Below are positions 51,411 to 59,679 of a DNA stretch of 64,000 nucleotides, one piece after another (positions within the stretch are counted from its first letter, which is position 1; every line of letters begins with the position of its first letter). The notes under the pieces were generated by a model. The model was given only the letters and a program-made list of their open reading frames with translations. It made no database searches and was not told where the DNA came from. The stretch is from Suilimivivens sp963638365 (lineage in GTDB: Bacteria; Bacillota; Clostridia; Lachnospirales; Lachnospiraceae): positions 1-64,000 of the forward strand of contig CAVHRK010000097.1 of the NCBI GenBank assembly GCA_963638365.1. The letters are read 5' to 3'. A program made the translations under genes and the position numbers.

Positions 51411-52319
51411 ATGTATCGGGTAAAGCGTCAGATCGGACTAACGAAAGAGGTGCAGGCGGCTGTGCTGCATGCAGGAAGACGGAATCCGGCGGTCGGAGTG
51501 GCAGTACTGGATACCGGTGTCAGCCCACATCCGGATTTGAAGGAGCAGATTCAGGTGTTCCGGGATTTTGTAAATGAACAGACCGGAGCTTATGATGATA
51601 GTGGACATGGGACGCATGTGGCAGGTTGTGTTGCCGGAAATGGCAGGCTGTCACGTGGAATTTACAGTGGAATGCATCCACGGTGCCGTCTGGTGATCGG
51701 AAAGGTATTAAACAATCGTGGCGAAGGCCGGATCGAGCATATGATAAAGGCGATGGAATGGATTCTCCAAAACAGCCGGGAATGGAATATCCGGATTGTG
51801 AATATTTCGGTTGGAATTGCAGAATGTAAGAACGAGGAGAAGATGAAGGAGCTTCTGCGGTGCATGGAGGAGCTTTGGAGAAGTGGAATCGTGGTGGTGT
51901 GTGCCGCCGGAAATTCCGGACCGGAGCCTATGACGATTTCGCTTCTCGGAGCGGGAAAGGATGTCATCACGGTAGGCTGCAATGAGGGCGGTTATTTTGG
52001 CAAAGCAAAAAATCTGTGTGAGGATCATTCCGGAAGAGGCCCGAGTATTTATGCCATGAAAAAGCCGGATGTGGTTGCACCCGGAACGAAAATTATTTCG
52101 TGCAATTCCAATTATAAGAAGAATCCCTATATTGCGCGGAGCGGTACTTCAATGGCAACGCCGGTTGTTTCCGGAGGTCTTGCCCTGCTTTTACAGAAAA
52201 ATCCGGAGATCTCAAATGAAGAAGCGAAAACAAAATTACTGCATACCGCAAGAGATTTGGGTGAGCCATGGAACAAGCAGGGATGGGGCATGATTCAGAT
52301 ACAAAAACTATTAAAATAG
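51411..52319 (+). CDS. S8-family serine protease without signal peptide
   Basis: The 302-residue subtilisin-like protease has the full triad: Asp34 in AVLDTGVSPHPD, His66 in DSGHGTHVAG and Ser247 in SGTSMATP, with the oxyanion Asn168 in AAGNSGPEP. There is no signal peptide or propeptide, so it should be cytoplasmic, like the intracellular subtilisins. I start at ATG 51411; the earlier ATG at 51381 lies in the loop of the terminator hairpin. Translation may depend on that hairpin opening. It is the last gene before the 6S RNA region. Confidence 0.93.
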   Translation: MYRVKRQIGLTKEVQAAVLHAGRRNPAVGVAVLDTGVSPHPDLKEQIQVFRDFVNEQTGAYDDSGHGTHVAGCVAGNGRLSRGIYSGMHPRCRLVIGKVLNNRGEGRIEHMIKAMEWILQNSREWNIRIVNISVGIAECKNEEKMKELLRCMEELWRSGIVVVCAAGNSGPEPMTISLLGAGKDVITVGCNEGGYFGKAKNLCEDHSGRGPSIYAMKKPDVVAPGTKIISCNSNYKKNPYIARSGTSMATPVVSGGLALLLQKNPEISNEEAKTKLLHTARDLGEPWNKQGWGMIQIQKLLK

Positions 52320-52320
52320 G

Positions 52321-52349
52321 TTGTATTTTATCAGGGTTTTGGATATAAT
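52321..52349 (+). promoter_or_regulatory. Promoter of the probable 6S RNA
   Basis: TTGTAT at 52321-52326, a 17-nt spacer and TATAAT at 52344-52349, giving a start near 52356. It begins right after the stop of the protease gene. Confidence 0.75.
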
Positions 52350-52355
52350 AAAAAC

Positions 52356-52583
52356 AACCTGAAATGTGTTCATGTTTCTTGTTATTTTTGAACCTACAGA
52401 TACTTTAAACGGGATTCCTATATTACCTTATGGCTGTCAAGCCCTCACTTAGCAATAAGGATTGGAAGGGAAGGCAAAAGTAAGGCTGCGGTCACCCACC
52501 TAGCCTTGCTAGGAGTCAAAAGGCAGGAAACAGCATTTTGGGGGTTATTCTAAAGAAAAAGCAGCGCGGATGCGCTGCTTTTT
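52356..52583 (+). ncRNA. ssrS: Probable 6S RNA
   Basis: This 330-nt gene-free stretch has a promoter, a strong terminator and no open reading frame of note. The 5' part CCTGAAATGTGTTC pairs with the 3' part GAAACAGCATTTTGGG to close a long rod with an internal bubble, the plan of 6S RNA, which mimics an open promoter and binds sigma-A RNA polymerase. The GTGTTC start and about 190-nt body before the terminator fit Firmicute 6S RNA. Identification is from structure and memory of the family; a covariance-model search (Rfam RF00013) would settle it. Confidence 0.65.
52556..52583 (+). terminator. Terminator of the probable 6S RNA
   Basis: A 7-bp GC stem (GCAGCGC/GCGCTGC) extended by five A-T pairs, with loop GGAT and a T run. 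A second hairpin, 52585-52594 with 52616-52625, follows in the spoIID leader and has no T run. Confidence 0.92.
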
Positions 52584-52651
52584 CTTGCTTTAGAGGAAAG
52601 TTCGTTGGAATTTCTTCTAAAGCAAACTCTTTATTTCAAGGAGAGAGAAGA

Positions 52652-54922
52652 ATGAATCGTCGTATGCAGATCCGATGGAAACTGATTACCATTATCGTGC
52701 TGGCAGCGTTGCTTGCTTTTTTATTGTTCTTTTATAAAGACCGGTCGGAACCGGAATATGTCGGAGAAATGGTTTTTACAGGAGAGATGCAGATCCTGAC
52801 AGACAAGAGCGCAGAGCTTTTGCAAACCGATCCGGAGGAGGTCCGGCAGGAAATCGGGGAGTATACGAAAGAAGAAGACTGGTATGAGGCATTCGACCAG
52901 TTCCTTACATATCATGAATTGGATCAGAAGATCTGCAGGGAAACGATCGGGATTATTGGAGGGGAAGCAGTCGTACATAAACCGGAGCTTGCAAAGGGGC
53001 AGGTTCTTACCGTGGAGGCAAAGGTGTATTCCTGTGTTTCCGATGGATTTGAGCAGTTGAGTTATACAAATGTTGTTGCTTACCGGATGGATAATACATT
53101 ACTGGCCATCCGGGAAAAGCTGCCGGATCCGGTGGTGTTCCCAGAAGCTTATCTTGAGGAGGCCGATGAGAGCGGTATCCAGTTCTTTTACCGGGAATGT
53201 GAGCTGTACCACCCCAGTACGCAGAAGCAGGGATCCGAGCAGATCGTGACACTTGGCTTTAGGGGAGAGGAACTGGTTTCCTATGAAGAGGATGGAGAAA
53301 TCATCAGCGGAAAAACATTGCAGGTGACAGAACAGGCGGTTACGTTAGAGGAGCAGGGAACGATTCCCTTTGGGGAAGTATGCGAAGGCTATTACCAGAA
53401 GGAAGAGGTACGGAGCAGCAATACCGATGAAATACCGATTGGTTATGCGTTTACGGATTATCTGATCAAGGATGGGAAGATCTGTGCATTCCTGATTCTT
53501 CCGAAGGAACAGATGGAGTATATCCGTGTGGCTGTTCAGCAGAGTGATTACCGGGGACTGTATCATAAGGAAATTATTCTGCAGTCTTCGGAGGAGCTGA
53601 CATTGTCTTATCTTGAAAATGGAGAAAAGAAGGAAGAAGCGCTTCCGGCGGGAAAGAAACTCGTCCTGTCACAGGACACGAATTATCTGAAAGAAGGAAT
53701 GGTAAAGGTTGTGAATCCGACCAACTCCGGAAAGACGGATCTTCTATCGGTGCACCGGAATCAGGGAGTGCCATCGTATCGTGGAAACTTCGAGATTCAT
53801 AAGACGGAGGATGGACTTTTATTAATTAATGAGCTGTTGCTGGAAGAATATCTGTATGCCGTTGTACCAAGTGAGATGCCATCCACTTATCCAGCAGAAA
53901 GCCTGAAAGCCCAGGCTGTGTGTGCACGAACCTATTCCTATGGCTATCTGGAACATGCGGGACTTCCGGAACTGGGAGCGCATGTGGATGACAGCGTGAA
54001 TTATCAGGTCTATAACAATATTATGGAAAAGAAGAGCTCGACCGATGCGGTGCGGCAGACCGAAGGAGAACTGCTGCTGCAGGACGGAAAACCGATCACT
54101 GCGTATTACTATTCCACGTCCTGCGGCTATGGGACCGATGACCGCATCTGGAAAGAGGAGGGGGAGAGCGCGGCTCCCTATTTAAGAAGCGTACATATTG
54201 CGCGAGATGAAAGAAATGAATTACAGGAGATTGATAAGCAGACAGATGAATTACAAGAGATCAATGAGCAGACAACTGAATTGCAGGAGAAGAATGAACA
54301 GCCGGTTGTAAATCCGCAGGATAATTCACAGAAAAATTCAGCACAAAAGAACAATGAAGATACAGATAATAATCTGAGCGATCTCACACAGGAAGAAGCA
54401 CTTCGTGAATATCTCACCACGGTTCATGAAGAAGATTACGAGAAAGAAGAACCTTGGTATCGTTGGAGCTATACCGTGAAGGAACTCGATGTGGATCTTT
54501 TGAAAAAGAAGCTGCAGGAGAGGGGAATTTCTTTCAACGATTTTAAGAAAGTGAAGGACATGGAAATTATCAGGCGTGCAGCAGGAGGAAGCGCGGAACT
54601 ATTGGTGATTACGACCGATCAGGGAGAGATTTCCGTAGAGGGAGAATATGAGATCCGCTATGTCCTGAATCAGGGAGGCGAGGTGATCCGGCAGGATGAA
54701 TCGGCTTATGCACTTTCCACCATATTGCCAAGTGCTTATTTTGTAATAGATCTGCAAAAAGGAAAAAAGGGTATCACAGGATTTACGCTTTCGGGTGGCG
54801 GATTCGGGCATGGCGTCGGCATGTCGCAGAATGCAGCCAAGGCCATGGCGCAGTCCGGTAAGACGTATGAAGAGATTCTTGCCATGTTCTATTGGGATTG
54901 CCAGCTTGCGAAAAAATACTGA
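52652..54922 (+). CDS. Large SpoIID/LytB-domain membrane protein
   Basis: The 756-residue protein has an N-terminal membrane helix (about 10-28), a strand-rich region (about 40-380) and a SpoIID domain (about 390-745; EEYLYAVVPSEMPSTYPAES, AQAVCARTY, YYSTSCGYGTD, and GHGVGMSQNAA at the end). SpoIID enzymes are lytic transglycosylases acting on peptidoglycan during engulfment. SpoIID itself is about 340 residues, so this is probably a paralogue with extra domains. Three near-identical 10-residue units (ELQEINEQTT type) interrupt the domain at about 522-549. ATG 52652 has AAGGAGAG upstream. yihY follows 55 nt later. Confidence 0.88.
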   Translation: MNRRMQIRWKLITIIVLAALLAFLLFFYKDRSEPEYVGEMVFTGEMQILTDKSAELLQTDPEEVRQEIGEYTKEEDWYEAFDQFLTYHELDQKICRETIGIIGGEAVVHKPELAKGQVLTVEAKVYSCVSDGFEQLSYTNVVAYRMDNTLLAIREKLPDPVVFPEAYLEEADESGIQFFYRECELYHPSTQKQGSEQIVTLGFRGEELVSYEEDGEIISGKTLQVTEQAVTLEEQGTIPFGEVCEGYYQKEEVRSSNTDEIPIGYAFTDYLIKDGKICAFLILPKEQMEYIRVAVQQSDYRGLYHKEIILQSSEELTLSYLENGEKKEEALPAGKKLVLSQDTNYLKEGMVKVVNPTNSGKTDLLSVHRNQGVPSYRGNFEIHKTEDGLLLINELLLEEYLYAVVPSEMPSTYPAESLKAQAVCARTYSYGYLEHAGLPELGAHVDDSVNYQVYNNIMEKKSSTDAVRQTEGELLLQDGKPITAYYYSTSCGYGTDDRIWKEEGESAAPYLRSVHIARDERNELQEIDKQTDELQEINEQTTELQEKNEQPVVNPQDNSQKNSAQKNNEDTDNNLSDLTQEEALREYLTTVHEEDYEKEEPWYRWSYTVKELDVDLLKKKLQERGISFNDFKKVKDMEIIRRAAGGSAELLVITTDQGEISVEGEYEIRYVLNQGGEVIRQDESAYALSTILPSAYFVIDLQKGKKGITGFTLSGGGFGHGVGMSQNAAKAMAQSGKTYEEILAMFYWDCQLAKKY

Positions 54923-54977
54923 ATATGGTAAAATTGCGAACATATGGGAAAAGAAGCCGGAGGAGACGAAACCGCTT

Positions 54978-55799
54978 ATGAGGAAGAAAAAGATTATTCG
55001 AATCATATCGTTAAGCATGGAACTGTCCAAGAAGAACGTGACAGCTTATGCGGCAAGCTCTGCTTTTTTTCTGTTTATTTCGCTGATCCCGTCTTTGATG
55101 CTGCTGTGCGCGATCATTCCGTTCGTTCCGCTTACGAGAGCGGATTTTATGCGGGTAGTGATCGAGATTGTACCGTCTTCGGTGGAACCGCTTGCCGTTT
55201 CAGTGATTAATGATGTGTATCAGCAGTCGGTGGGACTCATTTCCTTCTCCATTGTAGCGATCCTGTGGTCGGCAGGCAAAGGACTCTTGGCTCTGCTTCG
55301 CGGATTGAATGTCATCAACGGTGTGGAAGAGAAGCGGAATTATTTTGTTCTCCGGATTGTAACCAGTTTTTATATGGTACTGATTCTTCTGGTGATTATT
55401 CTGACACTGCTTATTATGGTGTTCGGTGAGTCGATCGTGAATCTATTAGACCGCAGGATTCCGGGCATTGCGAACTTTATGACGGCGTTTAACAGTGGAA
55501 GGCATATTTTTTTCTTCCTGATTATTACGCTGGTTCTCGCCTGTCTCTATGCCTATCTGCCAAGACCACGTGGAAGACTCCGCAATCAGTTCCCGGGAGC
55601 AGTACTGGCCTCCTTAGGATGGACGGTGGTAACCTTTGGATTTTCCATTTATGTGACGTATTTTAATGGATTCAGTATGTACGGAAGCCTTACCACGATC
55701 GTGATTTTGCTGATCTGGCTGTATGTGTGTATGAATCTGGTCCTCATCGGGGCGTATATGAACAAAATACTTGTTGACAAGGAATTGGAGATTGACTAG
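54978..55799 (+). CDS. YihY/BrkB-family inner membrane protein
   Basis: The 273-residue protein has six predicted membrane helices. Family marks are the start SKKNVTAYAASSAFFLFISLIPSL, LWSAGKGLLALLRGLNVINGVEE, and the last helix LLIWLYVCMNLVLIGAYMN. YihY proteins were once called ribonuclease BN in error, and their function is not established. I start at ATG 54978; GGAGGAG lies 12 nt away, a little far. The pheST promoter lies in its last codons. Confidence 0.88.
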   Translation: MRKKKIIRIISLSMELSKKNVTAYAASSAFFLFISLIPSLMLLCAIIPFVPLTRADFMRVVIEIVPSSVEPLAVSVINDVYQQSVGLISFSIVAILWSAGKGLLALLRGLNVINGVEEKRNYFVLRIVTSFYMVLILLVIILTLLIMVFGESIVNLLDRRIPGIANFMTAFNSGRHIFFFLIITLVLACLYAYLPRPRGRLRNQFPGAVLASLGWTVVTFGFSIYVTYFNGFSMYGSLTTIVILLIWLYVCMNLVLIGAYMNKILVDKELEID

Positions 55800-55802
55800 A
55801 AT
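55774..55802 (+). promoter_or_regulatory. Promoter of the pheST T-box transcript
   Basis: TTGACA at 55774-55779, a 17-nt spacer and TAGAAT at 55797-55802. It overlaps the 3' end of yihY, and transcription should start near 55809. Confidence 0.8.
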
Positions 55803-55808
55803 AAGAAA

Positions 55809-56083
55809 TATATGAAATATCGAAATGCTGTGAAGGTGTATAGTAGTGACATGTTTACCTGCAGAGAGAAGAAGTCATCGGCTGTGAGCTTCTTCAGGTT
55901 CTGACATGAAGTGAAATTCCCACCGGAGCTTTCTGATTGAATCCGTTGTGTAGTAGATCAGAACGTTGCACGCGTTAAGTGTTCAGAGGTGTCTGTCCGT
56001 AAGATATGGGCAGGAACATGGGTGGTACCGCGGATAAATTCGTCCCTTGTATTCAGAAGAATACAGGGGATTTTATTTTTTAA
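55809..56083 (+). promoter_or_regulatory. T-box riboswitch of pheST
   Basis: The 320-nt stretch before pheS holds a complete T-box. The conserved TGGGTGGTACCGCGG of the antiterminator is at 56019-56032. A terminator of 11 bp (56044-56054 with 56059-56069) is followed by a T-rich run to 56082. The long stem I is at about 55830-55925. A phenylalanine codon, TTC at 55917-55919, lies near its base and is the likely specifier. Uncharged tRNA-Phe would stabilise the antiterminator and switch on both synthetase subunits. The specifier position needs a fold or alignment to confirm. Confidence 0.95.
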
Positions 56084-56120
56084 GAAAAACAAAAAGCAAA
56101 AATAAAGAGAGGTAAAACGT

Positions 56121-57164
56121 ATGCAGGATCAGGTATTATCAGACAAGCTTTCATCCCTGAAAGAGAAGATCGAAGGGGAACTGAAGGAATTAAAGAACTC
56201 CAAGGAATTGTATGAATTCAAGAATGTTTATCTGGAAGGCAAGAAGAGTAAGATCAGCGAGCTCATGAAGGATATGGGCAAGCTTGCTCCGGAAGAGCGT
56301 GCCGGTTATGGCAAGTCTGTCAATGAATTAAAGACATGGGCTTTTGACAAGTTCGCCGACATGGAAGAGAAGATGAAGAAGTTAGAGCTTCAGCACAAAT
56401 ATGAAAGAGAAAAGATCGACCTTACGATCCCGGCGGAACCTGTGAAAATCGGAAATCTTCATCCGGTTACCCTTGTGCGGAACCAGTTGATTGATATTTT
56501 CGCCGGAATGGGATTTGAAATCTATGAAGGAAGCGAAATCGAAACCGATTATTATAACTTTACGGCATTGAATACTCCGCAGGATCATCCCGCAAGAGAT
56601 ATGCAGGATACCTTCTATCTTTCTCCGGAATTCCTGCTTCGTACCCAGACCTCCGCAGGACAGATTCATGTCATGGAGAAGAAACAGCCGCCGATTAAGA
56701 TTTTATCTCCAGGTAAAGTATTCCGTTCCGATGATGATGCCACCCATTCCCCGATGTTCTCCCAGATGGAGGGACTGGTTGTAGATAAGGGAATTACCCT
56801 CGGGGACTTAAAGGGTATGCTCGATGTGTTTGTACAGAAGATTTTTGGTGAGGGCGTAACCACAAGACTTCGTCCTTCCTATTTCCCGTTCACAGAGCCG
56901 TCTGTAGAAGTCGATGTAAGCTGCTTTGAATGCGGCGGCAAGGGCTGCAGCCTTTGTAAGGGAACCGGCTGGATTGAAATTTTAGGTGCCGGCGTTGTGA
57001 ATAAGCGCGTACTGGAAAACTGCGGTATTGATTCCGAGCAGTACAGCGGCTTTGCCTTTGGTATGGGCCTGGAGCGTATTGCCATGCTCAAATACGGTAT
57101 CAACAACATCAAGCTGCTGTTCAATTCCGATTTACGTGTATTAGAGCAGATCAACGAGAAATAG
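56121..57164 (+). CDS. pheS: Phenylalanine-tRNA ligase alpha subunit
   Basis: PheS is the catalytic subunit of the (alpha-beta)2 synthetase that charges tRNA-Phe. It has 347 residues. A helical N-terminal tRNA-contacting region (about 1-95) is followed by the class II core: motif 2 around SPGKVFRSDDDATHSPMFSQ, the substrate segment TEPSVEVDVSCFECGG and motif 3 GFAFGMGLERIAMLKYG. GAGAGG precedes the ATG. It is controlled by the T-box upstream and followed by pheT after 17 nt. Confidence 0.98.
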   Translation: MQDQVLSDKLSSLKEKIEGELKELKNSKELYEFKNVYLEGKKSKISELMKDMGKLAPEERAGYGKSVNELKTWAFDKFADMEEKMKKLELQHKYEREKIDLTIPAEPVKIGNLHPVTLVRNQLIDIFAGMGFEIYEGSEIETDYYNFTALNTPQDHPARDMQDTFYLSPEFLLRTQTSAGQIHVMEKKQPPIKILSPGKVFRSDDDATHSPMFSQMEGLVVDKGITLGDLKGMLDVFVQKIFGEGVTTRLRPSYFPFTEPSVEVDVSCFECGGKGCSLCKGTGWIEILGAGVVNKRVLENCGIDSEQYSGFAFGMGLERIAMLKYGINNIKLLFNSDLRVLEQINEK

Positions 57165-57181
57165 TCAGGAGGAAATAGATT

Positions 57182-59626
57182 ATGATATTACCATTAAGCT
57201 GGTTAAAAGAATATGTAGATGTGGATGTAACACCGGATGAATTAGAGAAGAAGCTGTTTGATGCCGGTTTTGAAGTAGAAGAAAAGTACGAACTGGGTAA
57301 GGATGTCAGCAATATTGTCGTTGGACTCGTAGAATCCTGTGAACCGATTCCGGATACCCATCTTCATGTGTGTCAGGTCAACGCAGGCGCACATGGCACG
57401 ATGCAGGTATGCTGTGGTGCCGACAATGTCTGTGCAGGCGGGAAGTTCCCGTTAGCCCTTCCCGGCGCAACCGTTTATGCAACCGCGAAGGATCATAAGA
57501 CCGTAGAAGGTGTGATGACCATTAAGAACGGCAAGCTCCGCGGCTATGAATCGAACGGAATGCTTTGCTCCGGTGTCGAGCTGGGACTTACCGAGGATCT
57601 GTATCCGGGGTCTGAATACAACGGATTACTGGTACTTCCCGAAGACGTCAATCCGGGCGATGATGTAAAGAAGATCACCGGACTGGATGACTGGATTTTT
57701 GATATTGCACTTACCGCAAACCGTCCGGACTGCCAGAGCATTCTCGGTATGGCAAGAGAAGTGGCTGCAATGCTTGGCAAGCCGCTCAAGATGCCGGCAA
57801 CCGACTATACCGAAACTGACGTAAAGAAGGATGGTTTCAAGGTAACGGTAGAAGCACAGGATCTGTGCCCACGTTACAGTGCCCACTATGTATATGATGT
57901 AAAGATCGGTGAGTCTCCGCTGTGGATGAAGAGACGTCTGGCCCTGGTTGGCATGTCCTCCATTTCCAACGTCGTTGATATCACGAACTATGTATTAAAG
58001 GAAATCGGACAGCCGATGCATGCATTTGACGGTTCTTTTCTGGAAGGAAACGAGATCTGTGTCAGAAGAGCAAAGGATGCAGAGAAGATCATTACCTTAG
58101 ATGAGCAGGAATATGAAATGACTACCGACAATCTGGTGATCTGCGATGGCGTTAAGCCGGTTGCACTTGCAGGTGTCATGGGCGGACTGAATTCTGAAAT
58201 CCGTGATACCACAGAGAGCGTCATCTTTGAGTCTGCGAAGTTCGCAAGAGACAGCGTCAGAAAGACCGCAAGAAGCCTTGGAAAGAGTACCGATGCCAGT
58301 GCCCGTTATGAAAAGGGTGTGGATGAGTATTCAACCGTTCTTGGTATGAAGAGAGCATTACATCTGATTGAAGAATTACAGTGTGGTAAGGTTTCTTCCA
58401 CACATGTAGATATCAATACCGGCAACTCCATTGAGCCGACCGAAATGAAGGTCAGCATCTCCAAGGTAAACGGCGTGCTTGGCATCACCGTACCGGAAGA
58501 AGACATTGTCCGTATTATGAAGAATCTCGATTTTGCACCTTCGGTAGACGGGGACCAGTTGACGATCCATGTACCGGCTTACCGTGAAGATATGCTTCCG
58601 AACGGAGAGAACGATGTAGAGCGTTATCCGGATGTGGCAGAGGAAGTGATCCGTATGTACGGATACGATCATATCGTGCCGACCTTCCTTCCGACCGCAC
58701 AGGTGACCATGGGCGGTTTGAATAAGAAGCAGAAGGGTGAACTTGCCTTAAAGAGAACCTTATGTGCCATCGGCATCAACGAATGTATGCATTATTCCTT
58801 CTTCTCCCCGGCAGACTTAGATCTGATGAAGTTCCCCGAGGACGCAGAAGAACGCAATGCGATCAAGCTGTTAAATCCGATTAACCAGGATCTGTCCTTA
58901 ATGAGAACAACACTGGCTCCTTCCATGGTAAATGCCATTGCCAGAAATGAGAAGAATGGTATTCTCTCCGGCAGATTGTTTGAAGTTACAAAGAAGTTCA
59001 TTCCGAAGTCCCTGCCGTTAACCGAGTATCCCGAGGAAAAGGATACCCTGTGCATCGGTATTTTCGGAACCCAGGAAAGCTTCTATACCATGAAGAGCAT
59101 TGCCAATACCATCGCAGAAAGTCTGGATGTAACCTTTACCTATACTTCTTCCGAGAAGCCGTTCCTGCATCCTTATCAGACCGTGGACGTGCTGTGTGAA
59201 GGAGAAATGATCGGCTACTTCGGAAAGCTTGCGTACGACATTCAGAACGAACTGAATATGCGTACCAGTGCCTTTATTCTGGAAATGGATCTGGACAAGC
59301 TGTCTGCATGGTACGGCAAGAAGAGAGTATTCGAGTCTCTGAACCGTTTCTCCGAAGAGAAGCGTGACCTTGCACTTGTTATGAATAAAGACATTACCTA
59401 CGGACAGGTAGAGGAATGCATCCGCAGAGCGAACAAATACATCAAAGAGATCAAGCTGTTTGACGTATACGAAGGCGGACAGATTCCGGAGGGCAAGAAG
59501 AGTATGGCTTATACCATCACCTTTGCACCGAAGGAAGAGGCCTTTGATGCAGAAGCTATCCAGAAGTTCGTAGACAAAATCTGCAGAACCCTGAAGAATG
59601 ATCTGGATATCGATCTGAGAGCATAA
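57182..59626 (+). CDS. pheT: Phenylalanine-tRNA ligase beta subunit
   Basis: PheT holds the editing site that removes mischarged tyrosine and the tRNA-anticodon-binding domain. It has 814 residues. An EMAP-II-like tRNA-binding domain lies at about 40-150 (LHVCQVNAGAHGTMQVCCGA), then the B3/B4 editing domain (about 210-390), B5, a class II-like core and the C-terminal FDX-ACB anticodon domain (RFSEEKRDLALVMNKDITYG). AGGAGG precedes the ATG. Length and domain order are normal. Confidence 0.98.
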   Translation: MILPLSWLKEYVDVDVTPDELEKKLFDAGFEVEEKYELGKDVSNIVVGLVESCEPIPDTHLHVCQVNAGAHGTMQVCCGADNVCAGGKFPLALPGATVYATAKDHKTVEGVMTIKNGKLRGYESNGMLCSGVELGLTEDLYPGSEYNGLLVLPEDVNPGDDVKKITGLDDWIFDIALTANRPDCQSILGMAREVAAMLGKPLKMPATDYTETDVKKDGFKVTVEAQDLCPRYSAHYVYDVKIGESPLWMKRRLALVGMSSISNVVDITNYVLKEIGQPMHAFDGSFLEGNEICVRRAKDAEKIITLDEQEYEMTTDNLVICDGVKPVALAGVMGGLNSEIRDTTESVIFESAKFARDSVRKTARSLGKSTDASARYEKGVDEYSTVLGMKRALHLIEELQCGKVSSTHVDINTGNSIEPTEMKVSISKVNGVLGITVPEEDIVRIMKNLDFAPSVDGDQLTIHVPAYREDMLPNGENDVERYPDVAEEVIRMYGYDHIVPTFLPTAQVTMGGLNKKQKGELALKRTLCAIGINECMHYSFFSPADLDLMKFPEDAEERNAIKLLNPINQDLSLMRTTLAPSMVNAIARNEKNGILSGRLFEVTKKFIPKSLPLTEYPEEKDTLCIGIFGTQESFYTMKSIANTIAESLDVTFTYTSSEKPFLHPYQTVDVLCEGEMIGYFGKLAYDIQNELNMRTSAFILEMDLDKLSAWYGKKRVFESLNRFSEEKRDLALVMNKDITYGQVEECIRRANKYIKEIKLFDVYEGGQIPEGKKSMAYTITFAPKEEAFDAEAIQKFVDKICRTLKNDLDIDLRA

Positions 59627-59679
59627 GCGTGATAGGATAGTAATAATTTGGTAATACTGATAAAAACCGGAGGTAGATC

